Positions 17,248-26,392 of a DNA stretch of 64,000 nucleotides are shown here, piece after piece. A program made the position numbers and the translations under genes. Position 1 is the first letter of the stretch. Every line of letters starts with the position of its first letter. The notes beneath the pieces were generated by a model. The model worked only from the letters and a program-made list of their open reading frames with translations, ran no database searches and was not told the origin of the DNA. This stretch comes from Breoghania sp963678585 (GTDB lineage: Bacteria > Pseudomonadota > Alphaproteobacteria > Rhizobiales > Stappiaceae). The DNA is taken from assembly GCA_963678585.2 (NCBI GenBank), contig CAXXGA010000002.1, forward strand, positions 1,736,001-1,800,000, written 5' to 3'.

Positions 17248-17289
17248 ACTTGCCAAGTGGCCTAACGCAGGTTAGGGACTTTGCCAAGT
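17248..17289. promoter_or_regulatory. Compound palindrome in the bamE/CBP3 divergent region
   Basis: ACTTGCCAAGT (17248-17258) and ACTTTGCCAAGT (17278-17289) flank the exact inverted repeat CCTAAC-GCAG-GTTAGG (17261-17276). Outer GGAAACTTG and CAAGTTCC extend the symmetry. It lies 43 bases before the bamE start, in the shared promoter region, and could be an operator or a leader hairpin. Confidence 0.35.
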
Positions 17290-17331
17290 TCCGTTGAAGA
17301 ACAAGCTGGTTTCAAGAAGGGTAACTGCAAC

Positions 17332-17802
17332 ATGCGCCTGACCGTCTCCGGAAAACAGCCTGGTTTTGCCAAGGCCGTCAGAAATATCGCGCTGGTTGCG
17401 ACCGTGTCGCTTGCGCTCGGCGGCTGTCTCACCAAGACGCTGAACCGCGGCGCGATGATCCCGCAGGAATCGCTCCAGCAGGTTCAGGTCGGCTCCAGCC
17501 GCGAACAGGTGCAGCTGGTGCTGGGCACCCCCTCCACCACCTCCGTGACCAGTGGTGAGACCTACTACTACATCTCCCAGAAGGAAGAGCAGACCGCCTT
17601 CCTCGCGCCCGACATCGTCGAGCAGCGCGTCGTCGCCGTCTATTTCGACGAGGAAGGCCGCGTCGCGCAGGTCGCCGATTACGGCCTGAAGGACGGCAAG
17701 GTCTTCGACTTCATCTCCCGCAAGACCCGCACCGGCGGCTCCGACTACGGCTTCATCAGTCAGGTCATCCGCGGCGCCAAGTCGCCCTCCCTGGGGCTCT
17801 GA
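17332..17802 (+). CDS. bamE: Outer membrane assembly lipoprotein BamE
   Basis: Small lipoprotein subunit (156 residues) of the BAM complex that folds outer-membrane beta-barrels. The ATG at 17332 gives a signal peptide ending at lipobox LALGGC. The SmpA/OmlA core follows: LQQVQVGSSREQVQLVLGTPSTTS, ETYYYISQKEEQTAFLAPDIVEQRVVAVYFDEEGRV. The upstream in-frame extension of 17 codons lacks signal-peptide character. A strong terminator follows at 17852-17884. Confidence 0.95.
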   Translation: MRLTVSGKQPGFAKAVRNIALVATVSLALGGCLTKTLNRGAMIPQESLQQVQVGSSREQVQLVLGTPSTTSVTSGETYYYISQKEEQTAFLAPDIVEQRVVAVYFDEEGRVAQVADYGLKDGKVFDFISRKTRTGGSDYGFISQVIRGAKSPSLGL

Positions 17803-17851
17803 CGGCCGCGTGAAAGCCGCCTGAGGCGCATGCGAGACACGAATTGACGGC

Positions 17852-17884
17852 AAGGCGCGGCGGGCCATCCCGACCGCGCCTTTT
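17852..17884 (+). terminator. Terminator after bamE
   Basis: AAGGCGCGG (17852-17860) pairs with CCGCGCCTT (17874-17882), with an inner CGGG/CCCG and a single bulge, then TTTTGCTT. Classic intrinsic terminator on the plus strand. Confidence 0.85.
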
Positions 17885-17952
17885 GCTTGTCTGCGCCGTT
17901 GTTGCCCGCAAGCTCTGGCCGCAAGCGCAGCCCACAGGCAACCGCACAAACG

Positions 17953-17986
17953 AAAAGCCCCCCGCAACTGTCGTCGCGAGGGGCTT
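17953..17986 (-). terminator. Terminator of hppA
   Basis: On the minus strand AGCCCCTCGC pairs with GCGGGGGGCT across a 10-nt loop and is followed by TTTTCG. It begins 23 bases after the hppA stop. Confidence 0.82.
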
Positions 17987-18008
17987 CGATCATGTCATCC
18001 GATGAGGA

Positions 18009-20141
18009 TCAGTGAGCCATCACGGCCAGCAGCAGCAGCGCCACGATGTTGGTGATCTTGATCATCGGGTTCACGGCCGGGCCGGAGGTGTCCTTGTAGG
18101 GATCGCCCACGGTATCGCCGGTCACGGAAGCCTTGTGCGCTTCCGAGCCCTTCTGGTGGGTCACGCCGTCCTTGTCGACGAAACCGTCTTCGAAGGATTT
18201 CTTGGCGTTATCCCAGGCTCCGCCGCCCGCCGTCATGGAGATGGCGACGAAGAGGCCCGTCACGATCACGCCCAGCAGCATCGCGCCCAACGCCGCAAAG
18301 GCGTCGGCCGGAGTGGCAACCAGATAGATGATCGCAAAGCAGACGATCGGCGAGAGCACCGGCAGCAGGGACGGCACGATCATTTCGCGGATCGCGGCCC
18401 GGGTGAGCATGTCCACGGCGCGGCCGTAGTCCGGCTTTTCCGTGCCCTGCATGATGCCCGGCTTTTCCTTGAACTGCCGCCGCACTTCTTCCACGACCGC
18501 ACCCGCGGCGCGGCCGACGGCGGTCATGGAGATGCCGCCGAAGAGATAAGGCAACAGGCCGCCGAAGAGCAGACCGGCCACGACATAGGGGCTGGAGAGC
18601 GAGAACAGCGAGCTGACGTCGATGCCTTCGAAGATCGAGCCCGGCTCGGCAGTCGCCGCGAAATGCCGCAGATCTTCCGTGTAGGCCGAGAACAGCACCA
18701 GAGCGCCAAGACCGGCAGACCCGATGGCATAGCCCTTGGTCACCGCCTTGGTCGTGTTGCCGACGGCATCCAGAGCATCGGTGGTCGTCCGCACTTCGGC
18801 AGGCAACTCGGCCATTTCCGCAATGCCGCCCGCATTGTCGGTGACCGGACCGAAGGCATCGAGAGCAACGACCATGCCCGCCAGAGCCAGCATCGTGGTC
18901 ACCGCGATGGCGATGCCGAAGAGGCCCGCCAGCTGGTAGGTGACGATGATGCCCGCCATGATGATGAGCGCCGGCAGCGCCGTCGCCTCAAGCGAAACGG
19001 CGAGACCCTGGATCACGTTGGTGCCGTGACCGGTCACGGACGCCTGCGCGATGGAGCGCACGGGCCGATAGTCGGTGCCGGTGTAGTACTCGGTGACCCA
19101 GATGATCAGGCCCGTGATGATAAGGCCCGTGATGCCGCAGGCAAACACGCTGAAGCCGGAGAAGGTCAGGCCGCTTGAGGTGGTGAACTCGGTGCCGAAA
19201 CCGATCCAGACGGCCACGATGAGGCCCAGCGCCACGGCGGAGAGCACCGCAGTTGCGATGAAGCCCTTGTAGAGCGCGCCCATGATGGAGTTGGAAGCGC
19301 CGAGCTTCACGAAAAACGTGCCTGCGATGGAGGTGAGCACGCAGGCGCCGCCGATGACCAGCGGAAGCAGCATGAACTGAGCCGCGACAGCACCGGAGAA
19401 GAAGATCGAGGCCAGCACCATGGTGGCGACGACCGTCACCGCGTAGGTCTCGAAGAGGTCGGCGGCCATGCCCGCGCAGTCGCCCACGTTGTCGCCGACG
19501 TTATCGGCGATGGTGGCCGGGTTGCGCGGATCGTCTTCGGGAATGCCCGCTTCCACCTTGCCGACGAGATCGCCGCCGACATCCGCACCCTTGGTGAAGA
19601 TACCGCCGCCGAGACGGGCGAAGATGGAGATGAGCGAAGCGCCGAAGCCAAGCGCCACGAGCGCATCGATGACGGTGCGCGACGTGCCTTCATAGCCCAT
19701 AGGGCCCGTCAGCACCCAGAAGTAGACGGTGACGCCGAGAAGGGCGAGACCGGCGACCAGCAGGCCGGTGATGGCGCCCGACTTGAAGGCGATGGCAAGA
19801 CCTGCGCCAAGCGAACGGGAGGCGGCCTGCGCGGTACGAACGTTCGCGCGAACGGAAACCAGCATGCCGATGAAGCCGGCAAGGCCGGAAAGCATAGCAC
19901 CGATCAGGAAGCCGATGGCCGCGGTGATGGACAGAAGCCACCACGCGATAAAGAAGACCACAACGCCGACGATGGCGATGGTGGTGTACTGCCGGCTCAG
20001 ATAGGCTTGAGCGCCTTCCTGGATCGCACCTGCGATCTCCTGCATTTTCTGATTACCGGCATCGGCCGCCATGACGGACTGGATCGCCCAGACGCCATAA
20101 ACGATCGAAAGTAGACCGCACAAGATTACGATATAGAGCAC
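18009..20141 (-). CDS. hppA: K+-independent H+-translocating membrane pyrophosphatase
   Basis: Hydrolyses pyrophosphate and pumps protons across the inner membrane (710 residues, about sixteen helices). Catalytic-loop motifs are GGGIFTKGADVGGDLVGKVE, IPEDDPRNPATIADNVGDN and VGDCAGMAADLFETY; a further acidic motif is DAFGPVTDNAGGIAEM and the C-terminal one GDTVGDPYKDTSGPAVNP. The motif GNTTKAVTKGYAIGSAGL has Lys where potassium-dependent enzymes have Ala, which by established family rules marks the K+-independent, proton-pumping subclass. The start is GTG at 20141, immediately before the first helix. Length is normal. It is monocistronic, with its own terminator. Confidence 0.96.
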   Translation of the reverse strand: MLYIVILCGLLSIVYGVWAIQSVMAADAGNQKMQEIAGAIQEGAQAYLSRQYTTIAIVGVVVFFIAWWLLSITAAIGFLIGAMLSGLAGFIGMLVSVRANVRTAQAASRSLGAGLAIAFKSGAITGLLVAGLALLGVTVYFWVLTGPMGYEGTSRTVIDALVALGFGASLISIFARLGGGIFTKGADVGGDLVGKVEAGIPEDDPRNPATIADNVGDNVGDCAGMAADLFETYAVTVVATMVLASIFFSGAVAAQFMLLPLVIGGACVLTSIAGTFFVKLGASNSIMGALYKGFIATAVLSAVALGLIVAVWIGFGTEFTTSSGLTFSGFSVFACGITGLIITGLIIWVTEYYTGTDYRPVRSIAQASVTGHGTNVIQGLAVSLEATALPALIIMAGIIVTYQLAGLFGIAIAVTTMLALAGMVVALDAFGPVTDNAGGIAEMAELPAEVRTTTDALDAVGNTTKAVTKGYAIGSAGLGALVLFSAYTEDLRHFAATAEPGSIFEGIDVSSLFSLSSPYVVAGLLFGGLLPYLFGGISMTAVGRAAGAVVEEVRRQFKEKPGIMQGTEKPDYGRAVDMLTRAAIREMIVPSLLPVLSPIVCFAIIYLVATPADAFAALGAMLLGVIVTGLFVAISMTAGGGAWDNAKKSFEDGFVDKDGVTHQKGSEAHKASVTGDTVGDPYKDTSGPAVNPMIKITNIVALLLLAVMAH

Positions 20142-20324
20142 GATTGGGCCCCTCCCCTTCTTGTAAGGATAAGCCCGGCACGCGCCTTTCGGCCCGACCG
20201 GGCACTTTCAACGCAGGCGCGAACGCGTTGCCTCGCTCTCGCCGAATTTTGCGCAGGGAAAAACTATCCTTACCTGTGAAGAGGTCAAGCGTCCGAATGT
20301 ACCTTGGGCGAAAGTAGGGGGGTG

Positions 20325-21542
20325 TCAGAACGACGCGCGCCGCTCCCGCATGACCAGCCAGCCCAGCAGCGCAAGGCACGCCAAAACAACTGGAAATAGC
20401 AACCAGTTAATGGTTTGCCAGCCAAAATCGTTGAGCACATTCCCCGAGGAGAATGAGGCCAGCGCGACAAAGCCGAAGACCAGAAAATCGTTGGTCGCCT
20501 GCACCTTGTTGCGTTCTTCGGGCCGATAGGAATCGGTGACCATGGAGGTCGCGCCGATAAAGGCGAGATTCCAGCCCAGGCCCAGAAGCACCAGAGCCAG
20601 CCAGAAATTCTCCACCTCTACGCCCGCAAGCGCCACGATCCCGCAGCCGATCAGCAGCATGAGCCCGAAGGCAACCACATTCGCCTTGCCGAACCGCGCG
20701 ATCAGAGACCCGGTGAAGAAGCTCGGCGCGAACATCGCCAGAACGTGCCACTGGATCGCCAGCGCGGCATCCGTCTGGGTATGGCCGCAGGCGATCATCG
20801 CAAGCGGCGTCGCCGTCATCACGAAACTCATCATCGCATAGGAGCCGATCCCGCAGGCGACGGCCACGATAAAGCGTTCCTGCGAGATGATCTGGAGAAT
20901 CGGCCGTCCGCTCTCCTTGCGCTCCGTCTCGCTGGGGCGCGGAATGCGCACGAAGACCAGCAGGCAGAGAGCCACGAGGTTCAGCACGGCAATCGTCGCG
21001 AACGAGCCGGCGAACATGATCGGAAGGAAGAGATCCGAGGTGAGGATCACCGATTGGGGACCGATGATCCCGGCGATCAGGCCGCCCGTCATCACCCAGG
21101 AAATCGCCTTGGGCCGGAAACTTTCGCTCGCCGTATCGGCCGCAGCAAAGCGATAGCTCTGCACGAAAGCCCCCGCGAAACCGGCACACATGGTGCCGAG
21201 CAGAAGCATGACGAAGCTGCCCTGAATGATGCCCCAGCAGGCGAGAATCCCGCCGACCCCGCCCATCACGGCGGCCGCCAGATAGGCCGTACGGCGCCCC
21301 AGATGACGCATCAGGTATCCCGCAGGCAACGTCCCGCAGGCCGTGCCCAGAACGAAGAAGGTGACGGGCAGCGTCGCAAGGCTCTTGTCCGAACCCAACA
21401 ACTCGTGCCCCGCCAGACCACCCAGCGCCACGACGATCGAGGCGGTTGCCCCACCCATGGCCTGGGCCGCCGCAAGAAGAAGAGCGTTGCGGCGTGCAAG
21501 GCGGTCGCCGGAGACAGGATCGGGCTTGGGTGCGCTGGTCAT
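20325..21542 (-). CDS. MFS transporter
   Basis: Twelve-helix major facilitator (405 residues from 21542) of unknown substrate. Family features are the loop GYLMRHLGRRTAYLAAAVMGG after helix two, RFGKANVVAFGLMLLIGCG in the second half and FLVFGFVALASFSSGNVLNDFGW near the C-terminus. The start is uncertain: the ATG at 21542 sits just before a polar lead, while ATGs up to 31 codons upstream have no ribosome site either. The AT-rich 307-base interval upstream probably holds its promoter. No neighbour hints at the substrate. Confidence 0.85.
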   Translation of the reverse strand: MTSAPKPDPVSGDRLARRNALLLAAAQAMGGATASIVVALGGLAGHELLGSDKSLATLPVTFFVLGTACGTLPAGYLMRHLGRRTAYLAAAVMGGVGGILACWGIIQGSFVMLLLGTMCAGFAGAFVQSYRFAAADTASESFRPKAISWVMTGGLIAGIIGPQSVILTSDLFLPIMFAGSFATIAVLNLVALCLLVFVRIPRPSETERKESGRPILQIISQERFIVAVACGIGSYAMMSFVMTATPLAMIACGHTQTDAALAIQWHVLAMFAPSFFTGSLIARFGKANVVAFGLMLLIGCGIVALAGVEVENFWLALVLLGLGWNLAFIGATSMVTDSYRPEERNKVQATNDFLVFGFVALASFSSGNVLNDFGWQTINWLLFPVVLACLALLGWLVMRERRASF

Positions 21543-21849
21543 ATCGGGATCCGGATTATAGGCGGGCTCTCCCGATAGGGGCGTTGGAACGTCGTTGCAA
21601 CACATTTTAGAACCTGAATAATTCCGATAAGGCACTCAGCCGCTGGCGACTGACGTTGAATCATTTTGTCAAAGACCTGAATCAGCGCGCAAGCTGCATA
21701 TTGTAAATTATTGATATGCAATATTTTTACGAGGTCGCGCGGCACTATCCAGGCACACCGGCACGCGCCCTTTCGTCCCTTACGGCAGGTTCCGAATAAA
21801 TTTTTGAAATCCGCTTCCGCACGCGCCGACTGCGCGCCTGCGCAGCCTT
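21543..21849. other. Gene-free interval upstream of the MFS gene
   Basis: More AT-rich than its surroundings. It contains ACCTGAATAA (21612) and ACCTGAATCAG (21675-21685), and a spaced inverted repeat GCATAT/ATATGC (21696-21701, 21714-21719) that could be an operator. No gene or RNA is recognised. It also contains the region downstream of thiL. Confidence 0.4.
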
Positions 21850-22866
21850 CTAGAAATGCGTGTATCCGCCACCGACCCCGAAATCGATCCGCTTGCCCGC
21901 CTTCTGCCAGGAGGCCTCGCCGCCCTCGCCCACCCGACCGATCAGCGACGGATGCATCTCCGCGCTCATCATCGCATGCTCGAATGCGGACGCATCTTCC
22001 GGCGCAACCGAGGCCAGAAGCTCATAGTCGTCCCCACCCGTCATCGCCGTTGCGAGCGCGGAGAGATCGGCATCGACCGCTTTGCGGGCAGCCTCGGAAA
22101 ACGGAATGGCCTCCAGAACGATATCGGCCCCGACGCCCTCTCCCGACGCCGCCAGCATCTTGCCGAGATCGGCGACGAGCCCGTCGGAGATATCCATGCA
22201 GGCGCGCGCATGATAGCGCACGGCCTCCGCGGCCCCGGTGCGCGGCCGGGGCAGAAGATAACGCTCCAGCAGATGCGCGCGTTCCGCCTCATCGAGACCC
22301 CATGCTTCGGCCTTCGACGGATCGAGCCGGAGCGCAAGGCCCAGTGCGGCATCGCCGATGGTGCCGGTCACATAGAGGTGGTCGCCCGGGCGCGCGGGAA
22401 AACGGCGCACCGCGGTAGTATGCGGCACGGTGCCGATGGCGGTGACCGAAAGAACCGGCCCTTCGGCCACCTTGATCGTATCGCCGCCCATAAGCGGGAA
22501 ATCATAGGCCCGCTGATCGGCCTCAAGCCCTGCGCAGAAATCGGCAAGCCACACCTCGTCCCAGCCCGGAGCCAGACCGAGCCCCAGCAGGTAGCCGAGC
22601 GGCTTTGCGCCCTTGGCGGCCAGATCGGAAAGATTGACCCTGAGCGCCTTGCGCGCGATGGCCGAGGGCTGGTCGTCTGCAAAGAAATGAACGCCCGCGG
22701 CGAGCACGTCCTTGGTTAGGACCAGATCGCAGCCATCGGGCGGGGTGAGCACGGCGGCGTCATCGACGAGGCCGACGCTGCCGGGATGGGTGGCGAGCGG
22801 CGCGAGGTAACGTTCGATCAGCTCGAATTCGCCAATCCTGCCACCTTTGCCTTCACCGTCACCCAT
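21850..22866 (-). CDS. thiL: Thiamine-monophosphate kinase
   Basis: Phosphorylates thiamine monophosphate to thiamine diphosphate, the last step of cofactor synthesis (338 residues). It begins with GEFELIERYLAPLA, then the AIR-synthase-like Asp motif VGLVDDAAVL, LTKDVLAAGVHFFADDQP, NLSDLAAKGAKPLGYLLGLGL and the late motifs CMDISDGLVADLGKML and GGDDYELLAS, which bind Mg-ATP. It lies 39 bases after nusB in the same direction, in the ribH-nusB-thiL order common in proteobacteria. Confidence 0.96.
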   Translation of the reverse strand: MGDGEGKGGRIGEFELIERYLAPLATHPGSVGLVDDAAVLTPPDGCDLVLTKDVLAAGVHFFADDQPSAIARKALRVNLSDLAAKGAKPLGYLLGLGLAPGWDEVWLADFCAGLEADQRAYDFPLMGGDTIKVAEGPVLSVTAIGTVPHTTAVRRFPARPGDHLYVTGTIGDAALGLALRLDPSKAEAWGLDEAERAHLLERYLLPRPRTGAAEAVRYHARACMDISDGLVADLGKMLAASGEGVGADIVLEAIPFSEAARKAVDADLSALATAMTGGDDYELLASVAPEDASAFEHAMMSAEMHPSLIGRVGEGGEASWQKAGKRIDFGVGGGYTHF

Positions 22867-22905
22867 GAGGCCTCCCCGGCTGACGCCGTTTTGCGCGCGA
22901 CACCG

Positions 22906-23439
22906 TCAGTTTGCAGGCTTCGGGTCGAAATCGCCGGGCCGGATTTCGCGTCCGATCCGGTCGAGCACGCCATTGACGACCTTAGGCTCGTCCTCGGAGA
23001 AGAAAGCCTTCGCCACCTCCACATATTCGGAGATGATTACCCGGGCGGGCACTTCCTTGCGGCGGATAAGCTCATAGACGCCGACACGCAGGATGGCGCG
23101 CAGGATGGAATCGATGCGCTTCAGCGGCCAGTCCTGCTGCAATGCGTGATGGACCTGCGGGTCGATCTCGCGCTGCTTGGCGACCATGCCCTGCATCAGA
23201 TCCTTGAACCAGTCCGCATCGGCCTCGCGATATTGTTCGCCGTCGATTTCCTTGCCCAGCCGGTGCATCTGGAATTCCAGAATGACGTCGGCCAGCGTCT
23301 GGCCGGACATCTCCATCTGGTAAAGCGCCTGCACGGCGGCAAGCCGCGCCAGCCCGCGCTTGTTGGCAGGCCGCGTCTCGCGCGCCGCGGCCTTGCTGTC
23401 TTTGCCGGATTGGGAAACGGCCTTGTCGTCCGAAGACAT
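22906..23439 (-). CDS. nusB: Transcription antitermination protein NusB
   Basis: RNA-binding factor (177 residues) that with NusE (S10) binds boxA for rRNA antitermination. A charged N-terminal tail of about 25 residues is followed by the all-helical core: RGLARLAAVQALYQMEMSGQ, WPLKRIDSILRAILRVGVYEL, EVPARVIISEYVEVAKAFFSEDEPKVVNGVLD. It starts five bases after the ribH stop, so the two are cotranscribed. Confidence 0.96.
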   Translation of the reverse strand: MSSDDKAVSQSGKDSKAAARETRPANKRGLARLAAVQALYQMEMSGQTLADVILEFQMHRLGKEIDGEQYREADADWFKDLMQGMVAKQREIDPQVHHALQQDWPLKRIDSILRAILRVGVYELIRRKEVPARVIISEYVEVAKAFFSEDEPKVVNGVLDRIGREIRPGDFDPKPAN

Positions 23440-23444
23440 GGAAT

Positions 23445-23891
23445 TCAGGCTCCGATTTTCTCACGTACAGCGATCATGGCCAGCGCCGCTTCGGCTGCCA
23501 CGCCACCCTTGTTCTTTTCGCTCACCCGGGCGCGGGCCCAGGCCTGATCGCCGTTTTCGACCGTGAGGATGCCGTTGCCGAGCGCAAGCCCCAGATCGAC
23601 GGTCATGTCCATGACGGCGCGCGCGGATTCACCCGCCACGATATCGTAATGCGACGTCTCGCCACGAATGACGCAGCCGAGCAGCACGAAGCCGTCGTAA
23701 TCCGTGCCGTCATCCTCGGCCGCGATCAACGCCATGGAGAGCGCCGCCGGAATTTCCAGCACGCCGGGAACGGAGACGCGATCATACGTCGCCCCGGCCG
23801 CATCGATGGCCGCAACGGCCCCGCGCACGAGTTCGTCCGAAAGATCGTCGTAGAAACGCGCATCAATGATAAGCAGGTGGGCGGATGCCAT
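23445..23891 (-). CDS. ribH: 6,7-dimethyl-8-ribityllumazine synthase
   Basis: Condenses the ribD product with a 3,4-dihydroxy-2-butanone phosphate to make the riboflavin precursor lumazine (148 residues; forms pentamers or capsids). Motifs: RFYDDLSDELVRGAV, VSVPGVLEIPAALSMAL, GFVLLGCVIRGETSHYDIVAGESARAVMD with the catalytic His in GETSHYD, and GNGILTVENGDQAWARA. The partner genes ribE and ribD lie 167 bases upstream on the same strand, so a single riboflavin operon is likely. Confidence 0.96.
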   Translation of the reverse strand: MASAHLLIIDARFYDDLSDELVRGAVAAIDAAGATYDRVSVPGVLEIPAALSMALIAAEDDGTDYDGFVLLGCVIRGETSHYDIVAGESARAVMDMTVDLGLALGNGILTVENGDQAWARARVSEKNKGGVAAEAALAMIAVREKIGA

Positions 23892-24058
23892 GACCGGTAA
23901 GCCTTCTGGTTATTGTCGCTGAGTTGGCGACAGGAAACACTTTGCAGGCTCTTTGTCCAGACCCGAGATGGCGCCTCATCGCGTACCGGGCCGGATGGGG
24001 CTGAAATATCGCACGGGAAACGCCGGAAAACGACGGGATATCCGCCGGTGGGAAACCC

Positions 24059-24661
24059 TCAGTCGAAGGCGCGGAGCCGGGCCACGTAGCGGGCCATCAT
24101 ATCCACTTCCAGATTGATCGCATCGCCCGTCTGACGCTCGTTCCACGTGGTCTCCGACAGCGTGTGCGGGATCAGAAAGACGGAAAACTCGTCGCCTTCA
24201 GCCTCGTTCACCGTCAGCGAACACCCGTCGAGCGCGACCGATCCCTTTTTGGCGATGAAGGGGGCAAGCTCGTGCGGCGCACGGAAGCGGAAATAGACGC
24301 TGTCGGGATGATCGCGCCGCTCCACCACCTCTGCGGTACCATCCACATGGCCAAGCACCAGATGCCCGCCCAGCTCGTCGCCCATGCAAAGCGAACGCTC
24401 AAGGTTGATCCGGGTGCCTTCCTGCCAGGAGCCGGCGGTCGTGAGCTTCAGCGTCTCCGCCCCCGATTCCACTTCGAACCAGTTCTGACCGTCGTCGTAG
24501 CCCTTGTCCGTCACCGTGTGGCACGGGCCGCCGCAGGCGATGGAGGCTCCGATATCGATGCCCTCGGCATCATACCGCGTGGCGATGCGTGTGCGACGGC
24601 CTGCGGGAATTTCGGTGACGGAGAGAACACGGCCGATATCGGTGACGATGCCGGTGAACAT
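24059..24661 (-). CDS. ribE: Riboflavin synthase alpha subunit
   Basis: Dismutates two lumazines to riboflavin (200 residues). It has the two tandem lumazine-binding repeats: MFTGIVTDIGRVLSV opens the first and LVLGHVDGTAEVVERRD the second. Substrate residues include SIACGGPCHTVTDKGYDDG and SVALDGCSLTVNEAEGDEF. The ATG at 24661 is fixed by the invariant MFTGI start, with AGGA 9 bases upstream. It begins 4 bases after the ribD stop at 24666. Confidence 0.97.
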   Translation of the reverse strand: MFTGIVTDIGRVLSVTEIPAGRRTRIATRYDAEGIDIGASIACGGPCHTVTDKGYDDGQNWFEVESGAETLKLTTAGSWQEGTRINLERSLCMGDELGGHLVLGHVDGTAEVVERRDHPDSVYFRFRAPHELAPFIAKKGSVALDGCSLTVNEAEGDEFSVFLIPHTLSETTWNERQTGDAINLEVDMMARYVARLRAFD

Positions 24662-24665
24662 GAGG

Positions 24666-25889
24666 CTATTCCTTGCGACGGTAGTGAACGACCCGGTCCG
24701 GGCCGAGACGGCGCTCGCTGACGCGGGCATAGGCCGGGTTCTCTGTTATCGCCGAGAGCGGCTCGGAGCCAAGCGGCGGAATGCCGCCCTCCCCGATCTT
24801 TTCCGGCCCCGTGGAAATGACGGCCTCATCGACAAGCCCGCTGCGCAGGAAGCTTGCAGCCGTCTGGGCGCCGCCCTCCACCATCAGCCGTGTCACCCCG
24901 CGATGGGCAAGCGCGCCGAGCGCCGCCGCCACATCGATACGACCCGAAGCGTCGGCGGGTACGGTGATGATCTCCACTCCGGCCTTCATCAGCGGAGTTG
25001 TGCGCTCGATGGGCGCAGCGGCCGTCGTCAGGACCTTCACCGGAACCTGCGCCGCCGACTTCACGAGCTGGGAATCGAGCGGCAGCTTGGCCGCGGAATC
25101 GAGCACGTAGCGCACCGGCGAGCGGTCGCCCAGCCCTTCAAGGCGCACATCCAGCATCGGATCGTCCGCCAGAACCGTGCCGATGCCGACCAGGATCGCA
25201 TCGGCTTCCGCGCGCATGATGTGAACGAGACGCTGGGTTTCAGGCCCCGTTATGTAAACCTGCCCCGAACCTTCGCGCCCGATGAACCCGTCGGCGGAAA
25301 CCGCAAGCTTGAGCTGAACCTGCGGGCGGCCTTCGGCAAAGCGGCGGAAATGGCCGATATGGGCCTGACGGCATTCCTCTTCCAGAACGCCGCTGACGAC
25401 TTCCACGCCAGCCTCGCGCAGCATCTCTACACCCTTGTTGGCGACCCGCGGATTGACGTCGGAAATACCGATGACGACGCGCGCCACCCCGGCCTGAGAC
25501 AGCGCAAGCGCGCAAGGCCCGGTGCGACCCCAGTGGGCGCAGGGTTCCAGCGTCACATAGGCAGTCGCCCCGCGCGCCGCCTCGCCTGCCTGACGAAGCG
25601 CCATGACTTCCGCATGCGGACGGCCCGAAGGCGCAGTCGCACCGCGCCCCACCACCACCGGCACACCGCCATGTTCGGCCACAATCACCGCGCCGACGGA
25701 GGGATTGGGCCAGGTGATGCCGCGCGTGCGCTGGCCCATGGAAAGCGCCATGCGCATGAAGCGTTCGTCGTAGGGAAGGATCCGGCCGGAAACAGACATC
25801 GCTGACACCGGCGCGCTGCCGGAAAGGTCCGGCCCTGCCTGGCAGCAAGCCTCCTTCTCGGCGACGTCTCCGGTTTCCTCAGGCGTCAC
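24666..25889 (-). CDS. ribD: Bifunctional deaminase/reductase RibD
   Basis: Second and third steps of riboflavin synthesis (407 residues). The N-terminal cytidine-deaminase-like domain has PNPSVGAVIVAE, the zinc site PHAEVMAL and VTLEPCAHWGRTGPCALAL. The C-terminal reductase domain has QLKLAVSADGFIGREGSGQ, DAILVGIGTVLADDP and TRLMVEGGAQTAASFL. A GTG at 25889 overlaps the nrdR stop (GTGA) and has GGAGG 9 bases upstream, favoured over an ATG at 25799 that lacks a ribosome site; the extra 30 residues are not conserved in the family. Confidence 0.96.
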   Translation of the reverse strand: MTPEETGDVAEKEACCQAGPDLSGSAPVSAMSVSGRILPYDERFMRMALSMGQRTRGITWPNPSVGAVIVAEHGGVPVVVGRGATAPSGRPHAEVMALRQAGEAARGATAYVTLEPCAHWGRTGPCALALSQAGVARVVIGISDVNPRVANKGVEMLREAGVEVVSGVLEEECRQAHIGHFRRFAEGRPQVQLKLAVSADGFIGREGSGQVYITGPETQRLVHIMRAEADAILVGIGTVLADDPMLDVRLEGLGDRSPVRYVLDSAAKLPLDSQLVKSAAQVPVKVLTTAAAPIERTTPLMKAGVEIITVPADASGRIDVAAALGALAHRGVTRLMVEGGAQTAASFLRSGLVDEAVISTGPEKIGEGGIPPLGSEPLSAITENPAYARVSERRLGPDRVVHYRRKE

Positions 25890-26383
25890 GACTCGTCCGC
25901 CTCCGGCTCCGGCCCGCCATTTACCGGCGTGCCGTCGGCGTTGAGTTCGCCGAGAAGCGCCTCGAAATCGCGCGCTTCGCGGAAGTTCTTGTAGACGGAG
26001 GCGAAGCGCACATAGGCGACGTCGTCGAGGCCGCGAAGCCCCTCCATCACCAGCGTGCCAATATCCTCCGCCTGCACTTCACTTTCGCCGGACGACTCAA
26101 GTTGGCGCACGATGCCGGAGATCATACGCTCGATCTTTTCCGGATCCACCGGGCGCTTGCGCACGGCGATCTGGACGGAACGGGCGAGCTTTTCGCGGTC
26201 GAACACGACGCGGCGGCCATTGCGCTTGACGACGGTCAGCTCGCGCAACTGTACGCGCTCGAACGTCGTGAAGCGACCGCCGCATGTGGAGCACACGCGG
26301 CGACGCCGGATAGCGGTATTGTCCTCGGTCGGACGACTGTCCTTGACCTGCGTTTCATCGCCGCCGCAATAGGGACACCGCAT
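25886..26383 (-). CDS. nrdR: Transcriptional repressor NrdR
   Basis: ATP/dATP-sensing repressor of ribonucleotide reductase genes (165 residues). The zinc ribbon is MRCPYCGGDETQVKDSR with a second pair VCSTCGGRFTTFERV, followed by the ATP-cone domain (VVKRNGRRVVFDREKLARSV, YVRFASVYKNF). It is coupled to ribD by a four-base overlap and lies 9 bases after glyA. The glyA-nrdR-ribD order is common in Rhizobiales. Confidence 0.97.
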   Translation of the reverse strand: MRCPYCGGDETQVKDSRPTEDNTAIRRRRVCSTCGGRFTTFERVQLRELTVVKRNGRRVVFDREKLARSVQIAVRKRPVDPEKIERMISGIVRQLESSGESEVQAEDIGTLVMEGLRGLDDVAYVRFASVYKNFREARDFEALLGELNADGTPVNGGPEPEADES

Positions 26384-26392
26384 GCGCGCTCT

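Noticed and set aside
18012..19178. Plus-strand frame opposite hppA
   Set aside because: His/Arg-rich shadow of a well-identified membrane protein gene.
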